Shown piece by piece: positions 20,455 to 30,631 of a DNA stretch of 40,184 nt (position 1 is its first letter; each line of letters opens with the position of its first letter). The stretch lies in contig JAAMXP010003326.1 in assembly GCA_019693395.1 (NCBI GenBank), forward strand, positions 1-40,184, given 5' to 3'. Both the position numbers and the translations under genes were made by a program. The notes beneath the pieces are model-generated. The model saw nothing but the letters and a program-made list of their open reading frames with translations, did no database searches and had not been told where the DNA came from. This stretch comes from Ettlia oleoabundans (taxonomy: Eukaryota; Chlorophyta; Chlorophyceae; Chlamydomonadales).

Positions 20455-22645
20455 ATGACCATAGCAGAGGAGTTTGCAGCCTTGCGTCTGGCCCAGCATT
20501 CCAGCGGCGCGGCAGCTGCGCAGTTTATCCAGCTACATCACCTGCCTCCCGATGCATTGGCAAGAATCATGGAGGTGTGTACCTTCAGCCGCCGTTGCAA
20601 GAAGTGCAATCGCACCACCTGCCCCCAGCCGCCACCCCCGGAACCGGCTGCTCTCCCCGCTGCTTCTGCAGCTGTTGAGCATTGAGGACATCATGCGGTT
20701 GCGGGAAGCCAGCCGAGGGCTGCGTTTAGCCCTGCAGGACGATCGAGTCTGGCATGGTTTGTGCCTGGCAACATGGGGTGCCAAGACCGAGCCTCACCGC
20801 TGGCTGGCTGCCCCCGCCCTGGCTGGCCCCAGCACACGGAACCGCGCTGGCTTGCCGGTTCCCACAACGTACAGGTCAGTGTGCTTGCGGTACTTCAACG
20901 TATCAGCGGTATTGGATCGGCGATTGCTGCCCCCACGTTTCCAAGCTAGTGTCAAGTTGCTCGGGTAAGCCATCGGCGAGTGCCAACATACAGCGGCCCC
21001 TTGGTTGCCTGCAGACAGCTATACACCTTGCTCCACGCAGCTGCTCCACTTGTGGGCCTCTGGCGCCTAGTCGGGGAGGGCCCTCGTAGCTCGTTGATCA
21101 GCTTTCGCTGGGTGCCAGGGGGCATAGAGGGGGTGGAAGTGGAGCCATGTGCCCCACTGACTGGCAGGGCAGAGGCATCCGCATGGGCCTACATCTGTCC
21201 CGCACGCACCCTCCCCACCTCGGTGGCTGTGGATGATGTCAGTGGGCAGGCCACTGTCACGATGTACAGCTGTCAGGAATTGCGAATACCCAGGAGCCCC
21301 TCCGCCGAAGCAGCCGCAGCGGTAGCGCTCCCCCATTCCCAGGTGGGTGGGCAAAGTCAAAGAGCTAACATGGAAGGGGGCTATACCAGGAAGACGAAGG
21401 TCAGAATGAAAGCCAAGCAAAGCTGCTTTGGGGACAATCAGATCAATCCAAAAGTTGTGCAGGCGTTCTGTATTTCTTGGTTGTTCTCCTGCCAGCAGAC
21501 TTGGCCCAATTTGCCCCCCAACTCGTGCAGGCCAGCCCTTGTGCCCTGGGCACCTCCCCTCCGGGCAGCTTCGAGCAGGAGTGGCTGCAGTTCATGGCAG
21601 GGAACGTGGCCAGGAGTAGCCGCTCCAAGCAGCGCCGCCGCTGTCAACGAGGGCTGGGCCAGGGTGCGCACCACATATCACTGCTTACTGCATGCCTGCT
21701 CTATGCAGGTGTTGCAGTGCAGGCTGTTCTGGCGACAAACAGGGCTTGTTTCATGGTTAATAAACTGATGTGCTGCTGTCCTTGAACCGTGGCCATGCTT
21801 TTCACTGGGCTCCCTACAACCCCACTCCTGCCCTGCAGCCACAGCGCGCCCCGAGGGCCCCACAATCTACCACCTCAAGCGCCTGCCAGAGCTACCGCTT
21901 CCCAGCCGCAAGCACCCATATTCAGGGCTGTGGGCGGCTGATTACGGCCCGCAGGGATTAGAGGTGAGGCGGGGGTCGTGTGTAGGTAATCAACGGCAGT
22001 GACTATGGGCCTGTTGTGGGGTCAGTGTGGACCGCCGCAGCCCATTTCTGCCGCACTGGGAACAGTGTGGTGACAGTTGTTGTGTAGCTCATAGTGTGCA
22101 TTGGTGACAGTGCCAGTTGTCGCATGGCTTCGTGGGCGCTGGGTGTGCAGGTGCTGCAGCTTCACTACGACTTTAGGGGGCGCATGACGCAGCTACGGGC
22201 AGTCAAGGTGACAGGAGACGAGTGCGTGCCGGCAGGACAGTGCAGCTGGCATTGTTCTGCTGCCACCCTGCCAATGCCTTGGGGCGCTGCTGACCAGGCA
22301 CTGGTGGAGCAGCAGGAGCGCTGGCTGCAGGAGCGACAGTGGTGGGATGAGTGGGAGGAGGAGGGCGAGGGTGAGGGTAGTGGGGACCAGGAACATGTTG
22401 GCGGCAGCAGCAACACTGATGCGAAAGCAGCAGCAGGCGTAGGGCCGGCCAGCAAGGCCCCGCCTCGTGTTGTGGCCATCCATGACGGCAGTGGGCAGGT
22501 TGCAGGCCCCGGCTTTGTGCATCCTGAGTGGGTTGCCGGCAGGCTGTTGGCATTCGATAATGGCCGGCTTTGCTTTGCCTGGCTGGAAGGGCTGCAGCAG
22601 GTGACTCACATGCAGCGACTGCGCATGGACCGGCTCGCCTCCTGA
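20455..22645 (+). CDS. F-box protein, FBXO31 / At3g12350-like
   Basis: This is a putative substrate receptor of an SCF ubiquitin ligase. Six exons: 20455-20574, 20672-20874, 21015-21342, 21531-21663, 21839-21963, 22151-22645 (467 aa), phases consistent. The F-box spans the first junction: LPPDALARIME joined to LLSIEDIMRLREASRGL, then VWHGLC. It is followed by YTLLHAAAPLVGLWRL, a basic stretch RSSRSKQRRRCQR, HPYSGLWAADYGPQGLE joined to VLQLHYDFRG, RAVKVTGDECVPAGQ, and GSGQVAGPGFVHPEWVAGRL, the C-terminal beta-barrel blocks shared with FBXO31-like proteins. Acidic low-complexity sequence interrupts the last exon. The target protein is unknown. The exon ending at 21663 uses a GTGCGC donor. All donors are GT. 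Confidence 0.87.
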
Positions 22646-23141
22646 ACTGCCCCGTTGCCGCCAGCAGACTGCGTACCTTTGTTGATTCGTCACATTGTTA
22701 CCGAGATACACGCATGCCCCCTTGACGTCCTATCTATCTTTCAACCAAACAACAAAGTTGTTTGCACATGTTGCATGGCCCCAGTTTTGCGATGCTCTGT
22801 TACCTTGCAATGCACATTTCATGTCTACAGAATTTGCTCTGCTTGCCTTTGCAGGTGACACTGCCCTATACAGTTGCTGTACTCTCGCACTGCATCCTGC
22901 ATCAAATTGGAACTCTACTAGCATTAGTCGCCCTGTAATCTTGCCTGGCTGATGACACCCCTGAATGTACTGCAGCATACGATCATAACATTGCGAAGGG
23001 AAGACGGAGGAAGGGGTGGTGGCGTGTGCAAATCGTGGGTTAGGTGCGTGCAGGTGGTGGTGGCGGCCCAGGGGAGGGTGGGGTTTGTACTATGACAGAG
23101 GGCAGCTTATCACCCCGTTTGGCCAACAAGTGCTGCCAGCG
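22646..23141. other. Convergent 3' intergenic region F-box / TLDc
   Basis: These 496 bases are the 3' UTRs of converging genes. The left part is AT-richer and contains one plus-strand TGTAA (22934-22938); the right part is G-rich (GGTGGTGGTGG near 23054). No coding potential was recognised. Confidence 0.45.
22934..22938 (+). terminator. TGTAA poly(A) signal for F-box gene
   Basis: TGTAA occurs 289 nt after the stop codon. Assigned by motif and position only. Confidence 0.45.
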
Positions 23142-24553
23142 TCACCCCTTCTTGGTCTTCCAGACAATGCCATCCAGCTCCCACTCCTCTCCTGCACGCA
23201 ATTGAGTTGGCTGCCGCATTCACATTGCACACAGCACCAGGGAATGTGCGGCAGCGCATGAATCCTTGCGTCCAACCCATGGGATTTGCTGTGTCAGCAG
23301 CATGCACTTGCCTGCGCCCTCAGCCACCCACACTCGCAAACTGGTCAATTCTGTGGCACGAGGGCTCTCTCCCAGCGCAAAGAGGCACTTGCTGCCGTCC
23401 CGCATCCGAGCATAGTAGGGCCCCAACTTGCATTTCGCCATCCTCTCGCTGCCTGGTGTCATGGGCACTGCCAAGCCGTCTGGGCCAAAAAACACCCCCA
23501 GGTCAGGACTGTCTCGTATCACCGCCAATGCCGCACCTCCAACCTGCGCAGTTGCAGCACCTGCATTTCTTGGTGGCATGCACCCTGCACCTGCGCCACT
23601 TGCGGCTGACCCACGACAGGAAGCCCGGACATGAAGAAGCCATGGCAATGGTGCTGCCTTGCCTTCGGCAACTTGACAGGTCTCCTGCTCATGTCGCCAT
23701 CTTGCCACGTGAATAAGAATGCTGCAATGCTGTCACGGTCCTCTCCAAGGCTCACCCACCCGCGAGGATTGTAGCCGCCCACCACAGCACCACCAGCTGC
23801 AGGGGAAGGAATCAAAGGCCAGGTGGGCTAGAAAATCCTGGGGATATGTAGCGAAGGTCGGCATCATGATGTGGCCAGGAGCAATCCACGTGCTTGCAGT
23901 GTGGACACCCCTGCAGCGCTGTGCCTGTTGATGTGCTAGCCTACCCGTCTGGGCAACGACCAGTGCAGCACCAAATCCATCCACGCATTGGTGAAAGGCA
24001 GCCGGGTGCCAACCGTCACGCTCTGCATCATAGGCACAGCGCAGGGGCACGCTCTCCAGCTGAGTCTGAGCCAGCAGCGGACGCAGCATGGCCACGTCAC
24101 CACTGTCGCCCTCCAGCGCATCAGCAAACACATCAGTGACGGCAGGATAGAGCTCCTTGGATGCCTGTGAGGAATATGCGGGGCCTTGAGCGTAAATGCA
24201 GCAGTGCAGCAGACCCGAGACAGCCACTTTTGAATGGCGTGCCAGGCTTCAAGCCCCCCTCCCATGCAAATGGGAGAGCCTCTGCCTACCTCTTCTGACA
24301 GTCTCCTTAAGCCACCAGGGTTTGGTTCATCAAGGGCCTCACGACCAAACAGGGTCCCAACAAGGCGTTCCACCAAGTCTAAATCAGCATCGCCATTCTG
24401 CGGTCGAGCCCTGGTGGCCGGTCGCTGGCAGCCGCCCCAGTGCCCCTGTCTGGGTGCCGGGCCCCACCCTCGCATGTGCTGTGCCTCAAGCCCGGCGTGG
24501 GCGGACCATTGCGCCTTGATCAAGCCGTTCTTACATCGCCAAAGGTTGTTCAT
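23142..24553 (-). CDS. TLDc domain protein (At1g32520-like)
   Basis: TLDc domains occur in oxidation-resistance (OXR) proteins and V-ATPase regulators; this plant/algal subfamily is not characterised. Five exons on the minus strand: 24553-24290, 24164-23945, 23796-23663, 23543-23312, 23191-23142 (299 aa). Blocks are LVERLVGTLFGREALDEPNP, LYPAVTDVFADALEGDSGD, MLRPLLAQTQLESVPLR, DGWHPAAFHQCVDGFGAAL, GGYNPRGWVSLGEDRDSIAA, DLGVFFGPDGLAVPM, KLGPYYARM and EEWELDGIVWKTKKG at the end. Introns after 23663 (donor GCAAGG) and 23312 (donor GCAAGT) start with GC; joining there gives VKLPK-VGGAALAV and VAEGAG-EEWELDG, matching family length. The first 55 residues match nothing I recognise; the true start may lie in another small exon. 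Confidence 0.85.
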
Positions 24554-24774
24554 TGTTGCTGTGAATACCTACTGTAGAATAGCGGGTGAGCCCGTGGTGA
24601 GAACGCAAAGCTGCCTCGAGAGATGACCATTTTACGAAAGGAAACGCGCCCAAATTCAGTGATGAAATACGCCGATCGGTGTACACGCCATGGGCGCCAG
24701 CAGGCCACCCTCTGAGGCCCTTTGAGCTTTAACTCGATTTTCCGGACGGGTCGTATTTGCACCAGTAAATAAAC
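24554..24774. promoter_or_regulatory. Short divergent promoter TLDc / MCEE
   Basis: Only 221 bases separate the outward-pointing start codons, so both genes probably share promoter elements. No specific element was identified. Confidence 0.45.
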
Positions 24775-25642
24775 ATGTGGAGAGGCACCGGACGGGTTGT
24801 CCAGGTGCGTCAGAACCGTCGGAGCTTTTGTGCTGCTGGTTGCCCAGAAAACCCGGGGAAGCGAATGACACTTTCCGGCAGAAGGCATCTCACCACCTAC
24901 GCCTGTTGCATTCCGCCGCAGTTTGCGCGTCGGCTGTCCACAGTGGCGGTACCCAGCGTAGGACGGCTGAACCATGTCGCTATAGCTGTACCAAACCTAG
25001 CCCAGGCGGCGGAAAAGTTCAGGGACGTGCTGGGTGTGAATGTGAGTTGCGTCCAGTCATTTTTGGCCTGCCAAAAGCTTGACAATTGTCTCTGCCCCCA
25101 CGGCAAGCCCACAAACGCAAGCAGTGCCCATTGGCGTCCCCAGGCTTTATTTTAGGCAAGCCAATGTCATTCATGCTTACAGGTTAGCGAGCCGCACTCT
25201 TTGCCAGAACACGGAGTGCGTGTGGTGTTTGTGCAGCTGCCAAACACAAAGCTGGAGCTTTTGGAGCCGCTGGGTGATGCCTCACCCCTGGCCGGTTTTC
25301 TGCAGAGGAACACGGCAGGTGGCATGTGAGTGTCCAGCGGTTGCTTGTTCCCAATGCTGCATGTGCTGCTTGGCCGCATTCATGCTGAAGTCAATAAAAA
25401 ACCCTCCGATGGCGCTATCTGCTTGAAAACCTCATGCATGCCTTCCTGCCCTGCCCCGCAGCCACCACATCTGCATGGAGGTGGGGGATGTTTGTGCAAG
25501 CATGGCGCATGTGGGACAGCACGTGCGCCTGCTTGACAAGCAGCCAAGGATCGGGGCGCATGGTCTGCCCGTGGTGTTCCTGCACCCCAAGGATATGTGT
25601 GGTGTGCTGACAGAGCTGGAGGAAGTGAAGCCCAGCACTTAG
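24775..25642 (+). CDS. MCEE: Methylmalonyl-CoA epimerase, mitochondrial
   Basis: The enzyme interconverts (S)- and (R)-methylmalonyl-CoA ahead of the B12-dependent mutase, in the breakdown of propionyl-CoA. Three exons: 24775-25041, 25183-25325, 25462-25642 (196 aa). The first about 60 residues are Arg-rich and lack acids, as in a mitochondrial presequence. The glyoxalase/VOC fold begins at GRLNHVAIAVPNLAQAA with the first metal-ligand His, continues with VVFVQLPNTKLELLEPLG, then IHHICMEVGDVCASM with the second ligand His, and ends VVFLHPKDMCGVLTELEE, including the ligand/catalytic Glu region. Junctions are in phase and both donors are GTGAGT. Divergent from the TLDc gene and convergent with POT1. 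Confidence 0.94.
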
Positions 25643-25647
25643 ATTGA

Positions 25648-25685
25648 GGGCTGCTTAGTGGCTCAAGGGCTGCTTAGTGGCTCAA
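25648..25685. repeat. Tandem 19-bp duplication in MCEE 3' UTR
   Basis: The 19-base unit beginning GGGCTGCTTAGTGG is present twice in direct tandem (25648-25666 and 25667-25685), starting six bases after the MCEE stop codon. It is a recent local duplication by its perfect identity. Confidence 0.85.
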
Positions 25686-25926
25686 ACCCAAAGCTGGATT
25701 GCTGCCCTCCTCTGCTGCTACAGATGATGTATACTAATCGTCGTTGGATGATCTCACCCTTGATGAAGGTTGGCCCCAACCACCTACCATTATCGACTGG
25801 TGTTCTGTATTCCTGCTACAGCCGAACATTGGCCGTTGGAGCAGAACAGAAGGAGTTCAGTTTTTTACTTGCACAAGTAATGCTGCCAATCAAACGGGTT
25901 GTTTTCCAGGAACAGACGCCGCACTG

Positions 25927-28858
25927 TCAGGTGGGAGGTGCCGGCAGCTGCAGGTTGCTGTGGTACACGCGGTACTGACGCGTCTGCCAGGGCCTGGCGG
26001 GGTCGGTATAGTATGACTTTATGCACAATTCCATCCAGGGGCCGCCATCCCTGCACCAACGGCAGGTTGCAGCAGGAAGCAGCGTGGCACATATGTTAAC
26101 GTGTTGTGTCAAAGACAAAGGTGAAGTCAAACCAGATGCACACCCGTCCACCCTGGCTCAGCTGCAGTGCAAGATTGCATGGCCCAGCAGGTTGCATGAG
26201 CAGTCGACCCACCGCTGGCACCCCGCGCCCAGCAGCTGCTGCAGCCGGGAATGGACTGCCGTTGTGGCCGCTGCGTTTTCTGCCAGGTTGCACGCGGGCA
26301 GTCCTGTGAAAAAGCGGTCTGCGTCGGGCCCAAAGAGGATGAGGTCCAGTGTGGCGGTTGCATCCTCCACCAGCATCTTCAGGGTATAGACCCAGGGTCG
26401 GGGACCATCCGAGCTCAAGCCGGGCAGGGGGCCTGCATGTGTGTGCATGGGAGGGTGGGAGGAAGTTGAGGGCGCAAAGCCAAGGCAACTTGAAATCTAA
26501 ACAGTGAAGCGTGAGGGGTCGACAGTTGCACAACAGAAAGACGTGCTGGGCACGGCATGCTGTGCGAAGCCGCCATGCATGCCAGCCCCAGCTGCCTGCT
26601 GTGGAGGGTGCACCTTGCAGCCCGCAATCGGCAGCCGGGTGGCACATGTCTGCGGGTTGCTGCGGCCAGTACTCCACCAGCCGCACCAACACGCGATAGC
26701 AGCGTGGCTGTGCGGACGGTGTGTCCATCAGCACTTGACGCAACGTGCTGAAGGGCTGCCCCCGGTGGCGGTGGCTGCACAATGCCAGCAACTCCGCCGT
26801 GCCGGTGCGTGGGTCGGGGGCCCAGCCCGCTGTGTGGTTTGCTGCTAGCCGCTCCGCATATCCGTCCAGGAACTGCTGCTGGGGCTGCTGCTCCTGCTGC
26901 CAGGGAGTCCAGCGGCTGTTGCGGAAGAAGAAGGCCTGCAGGGGGCGCAGGTTACAGGCAGGGGCTGGGCCGAGAGCAGCAGCCCAAACAGCGGATGCGA
27001 GCTTACAGACAGCCGGGACCAGCTGTCCTCGCCAGCGCAGCACTGGCATGTGCATTGCATTCAGCAGTTGCAGCGCTTGACAACATGCGTGATCTATCTC
27101 CCTGCCAGATAATTTCGGTCTCAAACAAGCCTGCAGCTGAACTAGAGCAGAATCTGCCTGCCCACCTGCAGCTGCCCGCGAACAACACGGGCACCCAAGT
27201 TTCTGAACTTCACCCAGCTGCCCACTGCCGGCTGCTCCAGGAGGCTGCTCCTGGGCATCACCAGCGGCAGCGCGGTTCCCAGCAGCGGTACCTCATGCAC
27301 CTCACCCATGTCCTGCACCAGGTGGCAGCAGCAACTTGGCAGGGCTACATCAAGGGTGGGTGGTGCATGTCAGCGGCATGCGGGAGACCATAGTGCAACA
27401 ACTCATACCTCTTCCTGTATGCGGTGCCAAGATGCTCAGGCTTGGCTTTACAGGCAGGCACAGGTTTGGCTTAGTTCAGGCTGCCTCCCACTCACTTCCA
27501 ATGGCAGCGCAAAAGGGCGAAGCAAGGGAAGCTGGTGCTGCACCTCGCAGCCATCCTCCTCCTGCCGTGTGTCATAGCTGCGGAGGTGGCAGCCAGGGGG
27601 AGGCGTAAGAAATGCAGGCTGCTGGAGGATGGCCCTTGCACTTGCAACAGCCATCCCACATATCAACAACTTGGCAACAATATCTTTGAGGCGTCTGGAC
27701 CATCTTCATCTTCAGTCCGCCAACTACAGATCTTGGCACAACACCGTGTGTTCCTCACGATAGAACAAAGTGGATGGGGAAAGCGCGATCCCAACGCCCC
27801 CAAACCCGACCCCTCTGCTGCGCAATACACAAGCTCACCAACCTCCACCCAGCCCCCGTGGCTACCTGGCCGGGAAAGGCAGGGCGTCTGAGCCATCCCA
27901 GATGTAGAGCAAGCGCAGGCTGGTGTGTGTGTGGTCGACTGCCAGCACTTGGCAGACGGTGTCGAAGAACTGCAGTGGCCGCACGTCCTTGATGCGGCGC
28001 AGGTAGGTGGTGTCACCGCCCAGCTGCTGGCGGTTGACGGTGGCCATGTAGTGGCGCAGCGCGGACAGCAGCCCCACCTCGCGGTCGTCCCAGAAGAAGC
28101 GCTGAGAGGAGTGCTGGTAGGGCTTGGCGCTACCGCCGTCCGCGCCAAACAGGCAGAAGGAAAAGCCCTGGAACCCAACCTTGCCCACCAGCTGGGGGCG
28201 GTTATTGTATCGCTCAGCCTGCGCCGCAGCACTGGAGCAAGCGGGAAACTTCAGTTGCAGCGCACTCAATCAACAGCCATGCTATATACACCTGCCTGCA
28301 TTGCACGGCACCTGTTGCAATTTTCAAATGCCACAGTTGCAACCGTGCTTCAGGATTACTGGTGGCTTAGTGCACTCCCTGTTCATCCCCCAGCATCCAG
28401 CCAGCAATACTTGCCTTGACCCTATGCAAACGGATGATGTCTCCTGGGCGATGCAGGTGCGGCAGCTGCTCGGCGTGGGGTGCAAAGCACATGAGCTCAA
28501 TGCCGGCAGCCAGCTCGGGTCTATCTGACGTGCTGGGATCTATCAGAGTGAGGTTACACACCATGTCTGCAGGAAGGTGCAACACATCACTAGAGGCAGT
28601 GCCCCCCAAGCGCAACAATGGCCGCTGAGCACTGAGCGCCCGCGCAGTGCCCAGCCGGGCTGGCGCAGCTGCTAGGGTCGGTGTCCGATGTCCCCCCGCT
28701 CCGGCACAAAAGTCAGTATACTTATTTGCTGAAGACCCACCTGTGCCCCGCGTCGGCCGCGGCACGCTGCACTCTGCGACTACCGCCCACAAGCACAGGC
28801 TGGTTTTGCGCGGAGCCTGTGCGGCTTCAGTTAACAATGCATAGTTGTATGCAGGCAT
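25927..28858 (-). CDS. POT1: POT1, telomere single-strand binding protein
   Basis: POT1 caps chromosome ends by binding the G-rich telomeric strand through OB folds. Eight exons on the minus strand: 28858-28741, 28566-28415, 28248-27866, 27577-27496, 27312-27166, 26935-26614, 26432-26213, 26050-25927 (515 aa, typical length), all in phase. OB1: MPAYNYALLTEAA, then PTRGT joined to DMVCNLTLIDPST (the family G-T-D-x-x-C-x-L motif), HRPGDIIRLHRVK, RPQLVGKVGFQGFSFCLF. OB2: FDTVCQVLAVDHTHTSLRLL, YIWDGSDALPFP, EVPLLGTALPLVM, VGSWVKFRNLGARVV. C-terminal region: FFFRNSRWTPW, MLVEDATATLDLILFG, ADRFFTGLPA, then PWMELCIKSYYTDPARPW and TRQYRVYHSNL, the conserved POT1 ending. The intron after exon 2 begins GC (AAG|GCAAGT). 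The exon 3 start (GAAG|TTT) is an unusual acceptor context and less certain. Confidence 0.92.
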
Positions 28859-29247
28859 CGTGGTAACGCTTGGGCACCTTACGCACACCAGAGAGGAAGA
28901 GGAAACACTGTCAGGCCAGCCAAAGCAGCAGGCGGTACGGGCGGTGGACTGCCAGGTAGCCCAGTTCAAATTACTGCCTCTCCTCCCCGGTCCCAGTTCT
29001 AACAGGTCTGGTTTCTCTTACTGCCTCACGACTACAGTTTTGGACGACTTGGATTACTGGGCTTGGCTCATAGCGGCAGGGGAGCTAGGCAGATCAAAAC
29101 GTAGTCGAGATGCGCCATGCGCATGTCGATAAGCAAGCAGCACAGGGAAAGGGGAACAGCAAACGAGTGCAGACAACGAACATGACACAACAAAACAAGT
29201 GATCAGAAGGGTAATACAAAAGCTTGACGATACACTCTAGGGTTGCG
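28859..29247. promoter_or_regulatory. POT1 upstream region and VTC1 3' UTR
   Basis: These 389 bases separate two minus-strand genes and hold the POT1 promoter and the VTC1 3' end. No TGTAA was found on the minus strand. No other gene was recognised. Confidence 0.4.
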
Positions 29248-30401
29248 CTACTTGCGCGTGATGAGGTCTTTGACTGCTGCCAGCATGATGAGGGTGAGCG
29301 AGGCCATGACAATTGTGGCAAGCGTGACAGGGCCCACCTGCGGGAACGAAAGTCACAAGGCTGCCCAGCAGCAATGAACACAGGAGTGGACAGGCAGCAG
29401 GCATGTTCTGCAGGCAGCAGCTTCCAGCCCAGCAGCAAATGGGGACCATATCAGGGCAACAAGGCCGGGCTGTGCTCAATCCCCGGCACCAGGCAGCTCA
29501 GGTCGCCCCCAGTCCAGCAGGTGCACCTTGTCGTCAAAGAAGCCAACTTGCTTGCGGCGTATGAACTCGCTGCGCCAATAGAATGTGAAAAGCGCGTATG
29601 CAATCATGGCAATGGAGACCGGCAGCAGCGTGAGGGTGATGAGCTCCACCGTGCTTTGACTGATGCCGCCGCGATGCCTGGCCTCAGCATCCTCCACAGT
29701 AAACCCAGCTATGGCGGTGCTCACGGTGCCCAGCGTGGTGGCCATGCCCAGCCAGGCCAGAAAGGTGCGCTCGTTGGCTGCACCAGGTAGGAGAACATGC
29801 GGGGGTGAGAGTGTGTGTGGTAGTTGATTGGGGGGTGTGGTGGGGGGTGAGTCGGGTGTGAGCGCATGTGTGGGGTGGTGTGTACGATGGCGGGGGAAGG
29901 GGAGGGCCGGGGGCCGCAGCGCTAAAACCGGGGCCAGGTGGGCTGGAACATGTCACAGCATGGCATGCCCAACGGGGCTGTTGTTGCGAGAAGAGAACTC
30001 ATCATTAAATGTCCCATGCCCCACGGAGTAACCAAACAGCCCCCACATGCGCCGCATTTCACGAAAGAGTAAGCAGCACGACAGGCACATGGGGCAGAGC
30101 ATTGTTTGCAATGCTGCAAATATGCCTCACCGAAATATGTTTTTGGCTCTATGCGAAGCGGTATTTTTCGTGGTTTCTGGTATTGCGCTCCCTGCAGACA
30201 GCGGAGCAGTGAGGACGAGGAGACAGTGACACCGTAGGGAGTGGCGGTGGCGGCGAGCAGCCCTGGCTACCTTCCGTTGTGTAGGGTGTGTGAGTGCTCT
30301 CTTAGTCAACGCAACATATTGAGACTGCAGCAACGCACCTCTGTATGTGTGCGTGCTCCCCATAGGGCGTCCACCAGCGAAGAGGGCTGCAGCGAGGGCA
30401 T
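29248..30401 (-). CDS. VTC1: Vacuolar transporter chaperone 1 (VTC1), DUF202 family
   Basis: VTC1 is the small membrane subunit of the VTC complex, which makes and imports polyphosphate into acidocalcisomes or vacuoles. Four exons on the minus strand: 30401-30339, 30191-30131, 29777-29527, 29337-29248 (154 aa). The hallmark IEPKTYFANERTFLAW is split by an intron inside A of FANER and rejoins in phase. Three membrane helices follow: LGMATTLGTVSTAIAGF, VELITLTLLPVSIAMIAYAL, and GPVTLATIVMASLTLIMLAA, with RRKQVGFFDDK-VGPV between helices 2 and 3. There is no SPX or polymerase domain, as expected for VTC1. The first exon (MPSLQPSSLVDALWG) is assigned by phase and ATG only and is less sure. Donors are all GT. 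Confidence 0.9.
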
Positions 30402-30631
30402 CAAGCTGTTTTCTCCAACACGTCCAGCAAATTGCAAGGCCTACCAGCAGCAGCGGCAGCCCAGAAGAGATTCCTGGCTTGGGATCCCATGGGAATGCCG
30501 GCTGAGCTGGCCATGCTCCCGTGCTGAGCTACCCGGCGTAAACGGAACATATCACTGGCGTCGTAACTCCTCGGGATTTCCCATGCTTACACGCAGCGCA
30601 GCTCACGTCCCAATGTCCGTCGTGACAACGC
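30402..30631. promoter_or_regulatory. Short divergent promoter VTC1 / RH50
   Basis: About 230 bases lie between the outward-pointing starts chosen for VTC1 and the helicase. Both promoters must overlap here unless either start is further inside. No element was identified. Confidence 0.4.

Noticed and set aside
20875..20968. Open frame continuing past the second F-box exon
   Set aside because: It follows a good GTCAGT donor and resembles no F-box family sequence; the next exon at 21015 joins in phase with YTLLHAAAPLVGLWR.
26096..27124. Long minus-strand open frame of 342 codons
   Set aside because: Only its segment 26614-26935 is a POT1 exon; the remainder crosses introns and reads other exons in the wrong frame.
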